From an uncultured Dysosmobacter sp. (GTDB taxonomy: Bacteria > Bacillota > Clostridia > Oscillospirales > Oscillospiraceae): a stretch of 64,000 nucleotides of DNA. The first letter of the stretch is position 1, and each line of letters starts with the position of its first letter. The translations under genes and the position numbers were made by a program. The stretch is from NCBI GenBank assembly GCA_934590165.1, contig CAKTOO010000012.1, positions 11,499-75,498 on the forward strand, written 5' to 3'. The notes beneath the pieces were generated by a model. The model had not been told where the DNA came from, made no database searches, and worked only from the letters and a program-made list of their open reading frames with translations. Positions 49,954 to 59,794 of the stretch are shown here, piece after piece.

Positions 49954-52900
49954 TTATGTCTCCTCCGACGCCAGCTTCAGGTCCTCCACCAGCTCCGTGG
50001 CGGATTCCAGCACATCGGCGCCGGGTTTGAGCTTCAGGGTGATGGCCGGCGTTTCTCCCGCGGCCAGGGTCAGCCGCTGGCGGTATTTGGGCAGGCCGCA
50101 CACCGACACCAGTGCCTCCGGCCGGAACACGGCCAGCTGCAGCTTCAAAAGGCTGCCCTTCTGGGAGATGTCGCTGACGCCGGCCTTGGCCGCCGCCGCC
50201 CGCAGCAGCGCCACGTCCAGCAGGGCCAGCACGCTCTTGGGCGCCTCGCCGTAGCGGTCCAGCATTTCGTCCAGCAGGTCAGAGGCGTCGTCATCCGTGC
50301 GGATGGCGGCAATGCGGCGGTACAGGTCCATCCGCTGCTCCGCCGAGGGCACGTAGCGGTCGGGGATGTTGGCGTTCACCGTCAGGTCGGCGGAGCACTC
50401 CGTTTCGATCTTCTTCTCCTCGCCCTTTTCCTCCAGGACCGCTTCCTCCAGCAGTTTTAAATAGAGGTCATAGCCAACGCTCATGAGATAGCCGGACTGC
50501 TCCGGCCCCAGCAGGTTGCCGGCGCCCCGGATCTCCAGGTCCCGCATGGCGATTTTGAAGCCGGAGCCGAACTCCACGTACTCCCGGATGGCCGCGAGCC
50601 TTTTGGCGGCAGTCTCCTGAAGCACCTTGCCCCGGCGGTAGGTGAGGTAGGCGTAGGCCCGGCGGGCGCTGCGGCCAATGCGGCCCCGGATCTGGTGCAG
50701 TTGGGCCAGGCCCATTTTGTCGGCGTCCTCAATGATGAGGGTGTTAACGTTGGGAATGTCGATTCCGGTTTCAATGATGGTGGTGCAAACGAATACATCC
50801 GCCTCGCCGTCCACCATGGCCTGCATGGCGCTGGAAAGCTCCTGCTCGCTCATTTTGCCGTGGCCGGTGACGATGCGCACCTCCGGCCCCAGCAGCTTTT
50901 GGATACGGGAGGCGGTGAGGTCGATACTCTCCACCCGGTTGTGGAGATAGTACACCTGCCCGCCCCGGCCCAGCTCTTTGCGCATGGCATCCTCAATGAC
51001 GGCCCAGTCGTGCTCCAGCACATAGGTCTGCACCGGCTGGCGGTCCTGGGGCGGCTCCTCCAGGGTGGACATATCCCGCAGGCCCGACAGGGCCATGTTC
51101 AGCGTCCGGGGGATGGGGGTGGCGGACAAGGTCAGCACATCCACCTGGCGGCTCATCTCCTTGAGCCGCTCCTTGTGAGTAACGCCGAAGCGCTGCTCCT
51201 CGTCGATGATGAGCAGGCCCAGGTCATGGAACTCCACACTTTTTTGCAGCAGCTTGTGGGTGCCGATGAGCAGGTCCACCGCTCCCCGCTTGGCGGCATC
51301 CAGGATGCGCTTTTGCTCCTTGGCGGGGGTGAAGCGGGAGAGGGCCTCGATGTGGACGGGGAAATTCCGGAAGCGGCCCACGGCGGTGGCGTAATGCTGC
51401 TGGGCCAGAACGGTGGTGGGCACCAGAATGGCGGCCTGCTTTCCGTCCAGAATACACTTCATGACGGCCCGCAGGGCCACCTCCGTCTTGCCGTAGCCCA
51501 CGTCGCCGCACAGCAGCCGGTCCATGGGCCGGGGCTTTTCCATGTCGGCCTTGATCTCCGCAATACAGCGCAGTTGGTCGTCGGTCTCCGCGTAGTCGAA
51601 GGCCTCCTCAAATTCCCGCTGCCACGTGGAGTCCGGGGAGAAGGCAAAGCCCGGCTGCCGCTGCCGCTGGGCATACAGGGCAATGAGCCCCTTGGCCAGG
51701 TCCTTGGCGGCCTTTTTTGCCTTGGTCTTCTGCTTGGCCCACTCGGTGCCGCCCAGCTTGTTGAGCTTTGTGCGTTCCTGGTCCTCTCCGCCGCCGATGT
51801 ACTTGGACACCTGGTCCAGCTGGGTGACGGGGACGTACAGGCAGTCGCCGCCGGCGTAGTCGATCTTGATATAGTCCTTCTCCACGCCGTCCACCGGCAT
51901 TTTCTGGATGCCCACGAACCGGCCCACGCCGTGATGGACATGGACCACCAGGTCACCGGGGCTCAGGTCCGTGTAGGACTGGAGCTTCTGGCGGTTGGAA
52001 CTGTTTTTCAGCTTTTGGCGCTTGTGGGGCGCGGCGGTCAGCTGGCCCTCCGTCAGCACCGCCAGCTTCAGCTGAGGCCATTCGCTGCCGGCGGACAGGG
52101 CCCCCAGGGCCACCCGCACCTCGCCGGGGGCGGGCATGGCGGTGTTCTGAAGGTCCAGTGCCGCCGGGATGTCCCGCTCCTCCAGCAGCCGCTGGAGGTT
52201 CCTGGCCCGGGTCTCGCTGCCGCACAGCACCAACACGGCGCTGCCGCTGGCGCGGTAGTGGGCCATGTCGCCCACGGCGGTCTCCAGACTGCCGCCGTAA
52301 GAGGAGAGCTGCTTGGCGTTCACGCTCAAAAGTCCCCGGGGCCGCAGGGGATACCGGGAGGTGGGCAGGGAGTTTTCCATGATGGCGGGAAATTCCTCCA
52401 AAGCGCCGTACAGCTCCTCGGCGGACAGCATCAGCTTTGCCCAGTCTCCCGCCAGCGTTCCGGCCTCCAGCAAGGCCTCCGTGTCCTGCTTGTGCTGGAG
52501 GAGGGCGCTTTTCACCCGGTCCTCCACCCGGCCGCTCTCACACAAAAACACCACGCTCTCCGGCGGCAGGTAATGAACGCCCGCCGTCACCTCCGGGTAG
52601 ACAGCGGCCAGATAGCGGTCCGCGCCGCCCAAGGCAGCCCCGCTGCGCAGCCGTTCCGCGTCCTCCCGCAGGGTCCGGACCGTCCGCTCCGTCTTCTGCT
52701 TTTTTGCCAGCTTCTCCGCCAGGGCGTCCAGGGTATCCGCCAATCCCGCGGCGCCGCCGGGCGCCGCGTGGGGCAGTACCTCTGCCGCCGGCAGCACCAG
52801 GGCGGACTTGACGTTTTTGACCCGCCGCTGGGTCCCGGGGTCAAAGGTGCCCATGGAGTCGATCTCATCGTCAAAAAACTCGCACCGCACCGGCTGCTCC

Positions 52901-53460
52901 ATCAGCGGAGAGAACACGTCCAGGATGCCGCCCCGCAGGGCGAACTGGCCCACGCCCTCCACCTGCTGGCAGCGGGTGTAGCCGGCACAGACCAACTGCT
53001 CCGCCAGCGCCTTCAGGTCCGCCCGCTCTCCCACAGCCAGCGTCCGGGACAGGGACAGCAGCCGCTGCGGCGGCAGGGTCCGGGCCGCCAGGGCGTCTGC
53101 GGTGGCCACAACGACCGGTGCCTGGCCCCGAGCCATGGCATACAGGGCCGCCAGACGGCTTTGCTCCCAGGCCCGGGAGCTGACGGCGCCAGGATGCAGC
53201 TGCCACTCCCGCCCCATCAGCGTCACCGGGTCCCGGTCCAGCAGCGTCTTCAGGTCCCCGGCAAGCACCTGGGCCTCCCGCTCGTCGCCGCACACGAACA
53301 CCGCCGGGCGGCCCAAGGCCCGGGCCACGGCGGCACCCACACAGGCCCGCTGCACCGGCTGCAGGCCGTTCACCGCCGCCGGGCAGCCGCCCTCCTCCAC
53401 CCGGCGGATGAGCTCCGCCACCTCCGGGATGGTATTCAGTTTTTGCAGAAACTGTTCCAT
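49954..53460 (-). CDS. mfd: Transcription-repair coupling factor Mfd
   Basis: A 1168-residue DNA translocase that removes stalled RNA polymerase and recruits UvrA. It contains the UvrB-like N-terminal modules, an RNA polymerase interaction domain around residues 480-560 (GDLVVHVHHGVGRFVGI), and Walker A LLCGDVGYGKTEVALRA. The DEAD-like box IIDEEQRFGVTHKERLK, helicase C-domain (TTIIETGIDIPNVNTLII) and TRCF C-terminal domain follow. Full family length. It is third in glmU-prs-pth-mfd order, conserved in Firmicutes. Confidence 0.98.
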   Translation of the reverse strand: MEQFLQKLNTIPEVAELIRRVEEGGCPAAVNGLQPVQRACVGAAVARALGRPAVFVCGDEREAQVLAGDLKTLLDRDPVTLMGREWQLHPGAVSSRAWEQSRLAALYAMARGQAPVVVATADALAARTLPPQRLLSLSRTLAVGERADLKALAEQLVCAGYTRCQQVEGVGQFALRGGILDVFSPLMEQPVRCEFFDDEIDSMGTFDPGTQRRVKNVKSALVLPAAEVLPHAAPGGAAGLADTLDALAEKLAKKQKTERTVRTLREDAERLRSGAALGGADRYLAAVYPEVTAGVHYLPPESVVFLCESGRVEDRVKSALLQHKQDTEALLEAGTLAGDWAKLMLSAEELYGALEEFPAIMENSLPTSRYPLRPRGLLSVNAKQLSSYGGSLETAVGDMAHYRASGSAVLVLCGSETRARNLQRLLEERDIPAALDLQNTAMPAPGEVRVALGALSAGSEWPQLKLAVLTEGQLTAAPHKRQKLKNSSNRQKLQSYTDLSPGDLVVHVHHGVGRFVGIQKMPVDGVEKDYIKIDYAGGDCLYVPVTQLDQVSKYIGGGEDQERTKLNKLGGTEWAKQKTKAKKAAKDLAKGLIALYAQRQRQPGFAFSPDSTWQREFEEAFDYAETDDQLRCIAEIKADMEKPRPMDRLLCGDVGYGKTEVALRAVMKCILDGKQAAILVPTTVLAQQHYATAVGRFRNFPVHIEALSRFTPAKEQKRILDAAKRGAVDLLIGTHKLLQKSVEFHDLGLLIIDEEQRFGVTHKERLKEMSRQVDVLTLSATPIPRTLNMALSGLRDMSTLEEPPQDRQPVQTYVLEHDWAVIEDAMRKELGRGGQVYYLHNRVESIDLTASRIQKLLGPEVRIVTGHGKMSEQELSSAMQAMVDGEADVFVCTTIIETGIDIPNVNTLIIEDADKMGLAQLHQIRGRIGRSARRAYAYLTYRRGKVLQETAAKRLAAIREYVEFGSGFKIAMRDLEIRGAGNLLGPEQSGYLMSVGYDLYLKLLEEAVLEEKGEEKKIETECSADLTVNANIPDRYVPSAEQRMDLYRRIAAIRTDDDASDLLDEMLDRYGEAPKSVLALLDVALLRAAAAKAGVSDISQKGSLLKLQLAVFRPEALVSVCGLPKYRQRLTLAAGETPAITLKLKPGADVLESATELVEDLKLASEET

Positions 53461-53585
53461 AGCTCAATTCCTTGTAAAAATTTGGAAATTTTAACGTGGG
53501 ACGGCCCCTCTCCGCCAACAGGCGGGAGGGGTATCGCCCGCTGTATTCTATTCTTTTTCCCTGCCTGTCATGACGGGCAAGGAAC

Positions 53586-54176
53586 TCAGTTGAAGTCGTT
53601 CATGGCCTTCTGGCAGCCGTGCTCAATGATGCACGCCGCCGCGTCGATGGCTTTTTCAAAGCTCTCCAGCAACACCTTTTTCTCCGCCTTGGAGGGTTCG
53701 CCGATGACCCAGTCGATCATGTCGGCTCCGCCGCCGGCGGGGGCGCCGGTGCCGATCTTCACCCGGGGGAAGTCCTGGGTACCCAGGTGGGCGATGATGT
53801 TTTTGATGCCATTGTGGCCGCCGGCGGAGCCGGTGGGCCGCACCCGCAGCTTGCCCACGGGCAGCGACACGTCGTCATAGATCACCAGCACGTGGTCGGC
53901 GGGGAGCTTATAGAATTGCACCGCCTCCCGGACCGCCTCACCGGAGAGGTTCATATAGGTCTGGGGCTTCATGACCAGGCACTTGCACCCGGCGAAGGGG
54001 ATGATGTTGTAGGCGGACTTGAACTTCACCTTGTTCAGCTTCACGCCGGCCTTCTCCGCCAGCAGGTCCACGGTGAGGAACCCCATGTTGTGGCGGGTGT
54101 TGGCATATTTCTGGCCGGGATTGCCCAGGCCCACCACCAGCCAATCCACGGCGGCGGATTTGTTTCCAAACAGCAT
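53586..54176 (-). CDS. pth: Peptidyl-tRNA hydrolase
   Basis: A 196-residue Pth that recycles peptidyl-tRNA released from ribosomes. The N-terminal LVVGLGNPGQKYANTRHNMGF contains the catalytic His, and KPQTYMNLSGEAV and LRVRPTGSAGGHNGIKNII follow. The ATG at 54176 has GAAGGAG upstream. It lies between prs and mfd on the same strand. Confidence 0.97.
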   Translation of the reverse strand: MLFGNKSAAVDWLVVGLGNPGQKYANTRHNMGFLTVDLLAEKAGVKLNKVKFKSAYNIIPFAGCKCLVMKPQTYMNLSGEAVREAVQFYKLPADHVLVIYDDVSLPVGKLRVRPTGSAGGHNGIKNIIAHLGTQDFPRVKIGTGAPAGGGADMIDWVIGEPSKAEKKVLLESFEKAIDAAACIIEHGCQKAMNDFN

Positions 54177-54266
54177 ATGCTTCTCCTTCAATGGACAACG
54201 CCGCAAGGGCGGGGAAGAGACCTTCCCCGCCTTGCGCGTCAAAATTCAGTATGGCGTCCGCCGGAA

Positions 54267-55226
54267 TCAGCGGAACAGCTTGGAGATGGAGACCTCCTGA
54301 TAGATGCGCTCAATGGCCTCAGCGAACATGGGCGCCACGGGCAGGTACTTGATCTTCTCGCTCTTGGCGGGATCGATGGCGGGGATGGTATCCAGCAGGG
54401 CCAGCTCCGCGATAGAGCTGTTGTTGAGGCGCTCGATGGCGGGGCCGGACAGCACGCCGTGAGAAGCGCAGGCGTGGACGCTCTTGGCGTGGCCCACTTC
54501 CATCAGGGCCTGGGCGGCGTTGCACAGGGAACCGGCGGTATCCACCAGGTCGTCGAACAGGATGCAGTCCTTGCCCTCCACATCGCCGATCACGTTCATG
54601 ACCTCGCACTGGTTGGCCTTCTGGCGGCGCTTGTCCACAATGGCCAGGTTCATGTGCAGCTTCTGGGCGAAGGCGCGGGCGCGGGCCACGGAGCCCACGT
54701 CGGGAGAGACCACCACCATGTTCTCGCAGTCAGAGCCGAACTTCTTGGCGTAGTAGTCCACAAAAATGGGGTTGCCGGCCAGATTGTCCACGGGGATGTC
54801 GAAGAAGCCCTGGATCTGGGCGGCGTGCAGGTCCATGGTCAGCACCCGGTCCGCACCGGCGGCGGCGATCATGTTGGCCACCAGCTTGGCGGTGATGGGG
54901 TCGCGGGCCTTGGCCTTGCGGTCCTGGCGGGCATAACCAAAGTAGGGAATGACGGCGGTGATGCGGCCGGCGGAGGCACGCTTCAGCGCGTCGATCATAA
55001 TGAGCAGCTCCATCAGATTGTTGTTGACGGGGGTGCAGGTGGACTGGACCACGAACACGTCGCTGCCGCGGACGGTCTCGTACAGGGAGACGAAGATCTC
55101 ACCGTCGGAAAAGGTGCCCACTTCAGACTCACCCAGCTTGGTGCCCATGAGTTTGCAGATCTCCTCCGCCAGCTTGGGGTTTGCGTTACCGGAAAATACT
55201 TTGATATCCTTGCCATGAGAAATCAT
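54267..55226 (-). CDS. prs: Ribose-phosphate pyrophosphokinase
   Basis: A 319-residue PRPP synthetase. It has MDLHAAQIQGFFDIPVDNL, VVVSPDVGSVARARAFA and the PRPP loop LFDDLVDTAGSLCNA. It makes PRPP from ribose-5-phosphate and ATP for nucleotide, His and Trp synthesis, connecting with rpiB and rpe in this window. The start at 55226 follows AGAGGG. Confidence 0.97.
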   Translation of the reverse strand: MISHGKDIKVFSGNANPKLAEEICKLMGTKLGESEVGTFSDGEIFVSLYETVRGSDVFVVQSTCTPVNNNLMELLIMIDALKRASAGRITAVIPYFGYARQDRKAKARDPITAKLVANMIAAAGADRVLTMDLHAAQIQGFFDIPVDNLAGNPIFVDYYAKKFGSDCENMVVVSPDVGSVARARAFAQKLHMNLAIVDKRRQKANQCEVMNVIGDVEGKDCILFDDLVDTAGSLCNAAQALMEVGHAKSVHACASHGVLSGPAIERLNNSSIAELALLDTIPAIDPAKSEKIKYLPVAPMFAEAIERIYQEVSISKLFR

Positions 55227-55279
55227 GTTCAACGCCCTCTTTCTCTATCCTGAATTTTTTGTTTATTTCAAACTTTTTA

Positions 55280-56404
55280 TTATGCCTTTCCGTGCATCCG
55301 CCGCCGGCGGGCCGCCCAGCCCTCTTTATTCTCCTGCCGGGCCCGGGCCACAGCCAGGGCATCCGGGGGGACGTCCCGGGTAATGGTGGCTCCCGCGGCG
55401 ATATAGGCGCCCTCGCCCACCGTCACCGGCGCCACCAGGTTGGTGTTGCAGCCGATGAAGGCATTGTCGCCAATGGTGCAGCGGTGCTTTTTAAAGCCGT
55501 CGTAGTTGGTGGTGACGGTGCCGCAGCCGAAGTTGACGCCGCTGCCCACGTCGGCATCGCCCACATAAGTCAGGTGGCTCATCTTGGTGCCCTCGCCCAG
55601 CACGCAGTTTTTCAGTTGGACGAACGCGCCCACATGGCACTTGGCGCCCACGGTGCAGTTGGGGCGGATGTGGGCATAGGGACCCACATCGCAGCCGTCG
55701 CCCAGGGTGCTCTCATTGACCTGGGAGGCATTGACGGCCACATCGTCGCCCAGCACGCAGCTGTTCACCAGGGCGTTGGGGCCGATGGTGCACCGGCGGC
55801 CGATGCGGCACGCGCCCTGCAAAATGGTGCCCGGCAGCAGCACAGTACCCTCCCCGATGGTCACCCGGGGGTCGATATAAACGGCGGCGGGGTCCAGAAC
55901 GCGGACACCGCTGCGGATATGAGCCTTTACGATGCGCTGCCGCAGCAGTCCCTCCAGTTCAGCGATGGTGTCCGGCCCGTAGATGGGCAGCCAGCCGGGG
56001 ACCAGCTCCGCGGCGCTGACCGCGTTGGTCATCTTCGTCTTCCAGACTTCCTGCAGCTCATAGCCCGGGGCGGCATAGGCAAAGCCCGCGCCGGCCTCCT
56101 CCACAGGCATGGCTGCCCGGGGCAGCACCAGTACCGGGTCCGGGCTGTTCAAAAACGCCAGCAGCTCGCTGTGCTGCTCGGACACGGTCACATCCGCCTC
56201 CGCCGGGAAACAGGCCCGGGCCGTCTCCGCAAAGCGGGGGCCGCAGACAACAAAAAAACGCTGCACGCCATCGGCCAGCAACTTGTCACTCATCCATTGC
56301 AGGATCGGGCAGAACAACACGGCTTCCAGCATCAGCGGCTTGGAGTGCTCCGGGACGGAGGAGTCTTCTTCAAAAAAGAAAACAGCACTCTGGGGGCGAA
56401 CCAT
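55280..56404 (-). CDS. glmU: GlmU-like protein with degenerate N-terminal domain
   Basis: A 374-residue protein, about 80 shorter than GlmU. From about residue 160 it is a left-handed beta-helix acetyltransferase with the conserved GlmU C-terminal motifs (TYVGDADVGSGVNFGCGTVTTNYDG in two parts, KKHRCTIGDNAFIGCNTNL). The N-terminal part begins VRPQSAVFFFEEDSSVPEH, without the LAAGxGTRM nucleotide-binding loop, so uridylyltransferase activity should be lost. GlcN-1-P acetylation may remain. Position beside prs, pth and mfd is that of true glmU. GGAGGAG precedes the ATG. Confidence 0.85.
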   Translation of the reverse strand: MVRPQSAVFFFEEDSSVPEHSKPLMLEAVLFCPILQWMSDKLLADGVQRFFVVCGPRFAETARACFPAEADVTVSEQHSELLAFLNSPDPVLVLPRAAMPVEEAGAGFAYAAPGYELQEVWKTKMTNAVSAAELVPGWLPIYGPDTIAELEGLLRQRIVKAHIRSGVRVLDPAAVYIDPRVTIGEGTVLLPGTILQGACRIGRRCTIGPNALVNSCVLGDDVAVNASQVNESTLGDGCDVGPYAHIRPNCTVGAKCHVGAFVQLKNCVLGEGTKMSHLTYVGDADVGSGVNFGCGTVTTNYDGFKKHRCTIGDNAFIGCNTNLVAPVTVGEGAYIAAGATITRDVPPDALAVARARQENKEGWAARRRRMHGKA

Positions 56405-56750
56405 GGTCAATCTCCTCCCTCACAAAAAGTAATCTCAAACGGTAATCGCTTGCTTTCGCGGGTCTATTATATCAAACTTTTATGGGAAATCCAGTGTTTC
56501 CGGCGAATTTATTCAGGAAATTTCTCCGAAATCTTCCCCGGTTTTTGTCGTTTTTTTGTAATAGGCAACGGTTTTCCTCTTTTTCAGCGGCTACTTTTTT
56601 CATTTTTTCGTCGTTTTGCAAAATTTCCGGATTATTTGTCGTGATTTCTTCTGAAAATCCAGAATATTTTTCACATTATAGTTGAATTTGTGCACGTAAA
56701 GGATTACAATGGTGTTCGCTTGCATAGAAAGGGGCGATTTGACCGAATTT
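56405..56750. other. AT-rich divergent region, glmU-like/trmL
   Basis: On the minus strand a TATAAT (56466-56471) suggests the glmU-like promoter, but the -35 is poor. The 56560-56700 stretch is very AT-rich. A TATAGT near 56679 could serve trmL. No RNA gene or repeat is recognised. Confidence 0.4.
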
Positions 56751-57242
56751 ATGCTCAATATTGTATTAGTGGAACCGGAAATCCCGCAAAATTGCGGCAA
56801 TATCGCCCAAACCTGCGCGGCCACCGGCAGCCGCCTGCACCTGGTCCGGCCCTTGGGCTTCGACATTTCGGACCGGGCGGTAAAGCGGGCCGGCCTGGAT
56901 TACTGGCATCTGGTGGAGGTCTTTGACTACGAAAACCTGGAGGACCTGTTCCGCCGCCACCCCGAGGCCGCCCGGGACGCCTGGCTCACCACCACCAAGG
57001 CCCCCCGCTCCTATGAGGAGGCCCGCTTCACCCCCGACAGCTGGTTTTTTTTCGGCAAGGAGACCGCGGGGCTGCCCCTGGCTTTCCGGGAGCGGTTCCG
57101 GGACCGGTGTGTCCGCCTGCCCATGATCTCGGAGGCCCGCAGCCTCAACCTCAGCAACACCGTGGCCGTCTGTGTCTACGAGGCCCTGCGTCAGAATGGC
57201 TTTCCCGGCCTGCGGGGCACCGGCGAGATGGCGGAAAAATAA
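56751..57242 (+). CDS. trmL: tRNA (cytidine/uridine-2'-O-)-methyltransferase TrmL
   Basis: A 163-residue SPOUT methyltransferase modifying wobble position 34 of leucine tRNAs. It shows NIVLVEPEIPQNCGNIAQTC, FFFGKETAGLP and the knot motif LPMISEARSLNLSNTVAVCVYEALRQ. The family start would be at 56751, but no ribosome binding site precedes it. ATG at 56709 has AAAGGA six bases upstream and would add 14 residues, so the true start is uncertain. Confidence 0.93.
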   Translation: MLNIVLVEPEIPQNCGNIAQTCAATGSRLHLVRPLGFDISDRAVKRAGLDYWHLVEVFDYENLEDLFRRHPEAARDAWLTTTKAPRSYEEARFTPDSWFFFGKETAGLPLAFRERFRDRCVRLPMISEARSLNLSNTVAVCVYEALRQNGFPGLRGTGEMAEK

Positions 57243-57314
57243 GGGCATGCTATAAACGATGCAAACCCTCGGCGCAGCCCGCCGAATACTATTTACCAAC
57301 GGAGGTATTCTTTT

Positions 57315-58583
57315 ATGAACTACAACAAAAAGACAGTCCGCGACGTGGACGTGGCCGGCAAAAAGGTCCTGCTGCGCTGCGATTTCAATGTACCCCAGGA
57401 CAAGGAGACCGGCGCCATCACCAGTGACAAGCGCATTGTGGCTGCTCTGCCCACCATCCGCTACCTGCTGGATAACGGTGCTGCCGTTATCGCCTGCTCC
57501 CACCTGGGCAAGCCCGTGGCCACCTTTGAGTCCTATGTAAAAAAGCAGGTGGAAAAGGGTAAGGACGCATCTTCCGTCAAGAAAGAGGACTGGGAGAAGT
57601 CCCTGAAGAAGCTGACTTTGGCTCCCGTGGCCCAGCGCCTGAGCGAGCTGTTGGGCCAGGAGGTCATCTTCGCCCATGATGTTGTAGGCGAGGACGCCAA
57701 GGCCAAGGCCGCCGCTTTGAAGCCCGGCCAGATCCTGCTGCTGGAGAACACCCGCTTTGAAAAGGGCGAGACCAAGAACGACCCCGAACTGGCAAAGGCC
57801 ATGGCTTCCATGGCGGACCTGTACGTGTCCGACGCCTTCGGCGCCGTGCACCGGGCCCACGCCTCCACCGCCGGCGTGGCCGCTTATCTGCCCGCCGTGT
57901 CCGGCTTCCTCATTCAGAAGGAGCTGGAGTTCCTGGGCGGTGCCATCGCCAATCCCAAGCGCCCCCTGGTAGCCATTCTGGGCGGCAGCAAGGTCAGCTC
58001 CAAGATCGGCGTCATCAATAACCTGCTGGAGATCGCCGACACCATTATCATCGGCGGCGGCATGGCCTATACCTTCTCCGCCGCCATGGGCGGCAAGGTG
58101 GGCAACAGCCTGCTGGAGGCCGACTGGATGGACTATTCCAAGGATATGATCGAGAAGGCCAAGGCCAAGGGCGTGAAGCTGCTGCTGCCCGTGGACACCG
58201 TCTGCGCCGACGCCTTCGCCGCCACAGCCCGCAGCCAGGTGGTCAAGGCCGGCGAGATCCCCGACGGCTGGGAAGGCCTGGACATTGGCCCCGAGACTGT
58301 AAAGCTGTACTGCGACGCCGTGGCCGATGCCGGCACCGTCATCTGGAACGGCCCCATGGGCGTGTTTGAATTCCCCGCCTTCGCCAAGGGCACCGAGGCT
58401 GTGGCCGAGGCCTTGAGCAAGACCAGCGCCATCACCATCATCGGCGGCGGCGACAGCGCGGCGGCCGTGGAGCAGCTGGGCTATGCCGACAAGATGACCC
58501 ACATCTCCACCGGCGGCGGCGCCTCTCTGGAATTCCTGGAGGGCAAGGAGCTCCCCGGTGTCGCCTGCCTGCTGGACGCCTAA
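57315..58583 (+). CDS. pgk: Phosphoglycerate kinase
   Basis: A 422-residue glycolytic kinase that makes ATP from 1,3-bisphosphoglycerate. VLLRCDFNVPQDKETG binds substrate, LGGSKVSSKIGVI and GGGDSAAAVEQLG the nucleotide; length is slightly more than the usual 395-400 because of an insertion near residues 75-95 (KKQVEKGKDASSVKKEDWEK). GGAGG precedes the ATG. It is upstream of tpiA and gpmI. Confidence 0.97.
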   Translation: MNYNKKTVRDVDVAGKKVLLRCDFNVPQDKETGAITSDKRIVAALPTIRYLLDNGAAVIACSHLGKPVATFESYVKKQVEKGKDASSVKKEDWEKSLKKLTLAPVAQRLSELLGQEVIFAHDVVGEDAKAKAAALKPGQILLLENTRFEKGETKNDPELAKAMASMADLYVSDAFGAVHRAHASTAGVAAYLPAVSGFLIQKELEFLGGAIANPKRPLVAILGGSKVSSKIGVINNLLEIADTIIIGGGMAYTFSAAMGGKVGNSLLEADWMDYSKDMIEKAKAKGVKLLLPVDTVCADAFAATARSQVVKAGEIPDGWEGLDIGPETVKLYCDAVADAGTVIWNGPMGVFEFPAFAKGTEAVAEALSKTSAITIIGGGDSAAAVEQLGYADKMTHISTGGGASLEFLEGKELPGVACLLDA

Positions 58584-58926
58584 AAGCCTTTCAGGCCCGA
58601 TTCCTCCGGGACCCCCGCCGTCCGGCGGGGGTCCCGGAGGAGCAGCGAAATGAGCGAGCTTTTGCCGGAAGGCAGAAGCGAGGGATATGGAGCTTGCTCC
58701 GACGAGCCTGCCGGACGCCTGACAGGGTCCCGCGCCGGAAAAACGGAAAAATTTTCTTCTCCCCCCCTTGAAAGGGTTGACAAATGTTCCTGTTTTTTGT
58801 ATAAAATAGTAGTTTGCGCATCACAGAGGGCCGGATGAGGGCGTTTTTCTCCCGCCGCGCCCCTCTGAACGAAAATATCCCGCGCCGTTTGACCATACGA
58901 TACAGACATAAAGGAGACAGAAGAAC
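58584..58926. other. Intergenic region pgk-tpiA
   Basis: It begins with a long GC hairpin (arms of about 18 bases, 58602-58641) that lacks a T run. It then has unassigned GC-rich sequence to about 58740, and finally the tpiA promoter. Confidence 0.5.
58777..58805 (+). promoter_or_regulatory. Promoter of tpiA
   Basis: TTGACA (58777-58782) and TATAAA (58800-58805) with a 17-base spacer; leader of about 115 bases. Confidence 0.85.
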
Positions 58927-59700
58927 ATGAATCGCAGATATCGCAAGACCGTCATCGCCGGTAACTGGAAGATGAACATGACCGCCACCGAGACCAAGAA
59001 ATTCGCTGAAGACATCAAGAAGATCATGCCCCGCGCCAAGTGGTGCGAGACCCTGATCTGCGTCCCCGCCTGCAACATTCAGACCGCCGCCAAGGCCTTC
59101 AAGGACCTGCGCATCTCCGTGGGCGCCGAGAACGTCTACTTTGAGGAGAAGGGCGCCTACACCGGCGAGGTGTCCGCCGACATGCTGAAGGACCTGGGCG
59201 TGAAGTACGTCATCGTCGGCCACAGCGAGCGCCGCCAGTACTTCTGCGAGACCGACGCCACCGTCAACAAGAAGGTCCACGCCGTGCTGAACGCCGGTAT
59301 GAATCCCATCATCTGCGTGGGCGAGAGCCTGGAGCAGCGGGAGACCGGCATCACCAACGAGTGGATCGCCCTCCAGGTGAAGAGCGCCCTGTACGGCGTG
59401 CCCGCCGACAAGCTGCGCCGCTGCATCATCGCTTATGAGCCCATCTGGGCCATCGGCACCGGCAAGACCGCCACCGCCGAGCAGGCCGGTGAGGTCTGCT
59501 CCAACATCCGCGCCACCATCCGCGCCCTGTACGGCGCCCGGGTCGCCCGCGCTGTCACCATCCAGTACGGCGGCTCCATGAATCCCAAGAACGCCGCCGA
59601 GCTGCTGGCCCAGCCCGACATCGACGGTGGCCTCATCGGCGGTGCCGCCCTGAAGCCCGAGCAGTTCGTGGACATCATCAACGCCGCGAACCAGGAGTAA
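58927..59700 (+). CDS. tpiA: Triosephosphate isomerase
   Basis: A 257-residue TIM barrel that interconverts the triose phosphates. NWKMN, the catalytic His in VGHSERRQ and Glu in AYEPIWAIGTGKTA are all present, as is the phosphate loop IQYGGSMNPKNAAELL. AAAGGAGA precedes the ATG. gpmI follows. Confidence 0.98.
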   Translation: MNRRYRKTVIAGNWKMNMTATETKKFAEDIKKIMPRAKWCETLICVPACNIQTAAKAFKDLRISVGAENVYFEEKGAYTGEVSADMLKDLGVKYVIVGHSERRQYFCETDATVNKKVHAVLNAGMNPIICVGESLEQRETGITNEWIALQVKSALYGVPADKLRRCIIAYEPIWAIGTGKTATAEQAGEVCSNIRATIRALYGARVARAVTIQYGGSMNPKNAAELLAQPDIDGGLIGGAALKPEQFVDIINAANQE

Positions 59701-59708
59701 GCCTTGCA

Positions 59709-59730
59709 GGAGGGGCCTGCCGGCCCCTCC
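59709..59730 (+). terminator. Hairpin between tpiA and gpmI
   Basis: GGAGGGGCC and complement followed by CGACCTCTTTTCCC. It is a weak terminator or attenuator; gpmI probably depends partly on read-through. Confidence 0.5.
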
Positions 59731-59794
59731 CGACCTCTTTTCCCATGGGTCGATCGGTCTGGCAAATGCCAGCGAAATGAGGAACTTATATTCT

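Noticed and set aside
50695..53880. A 1061-codon open frame on the plus strand
   Set aside because: It lies wholly opposite mfd. High G+C with strong third-position bias leaves long stop-free antisense frames; its translation is His/Gly/Gln-rich with no domain.
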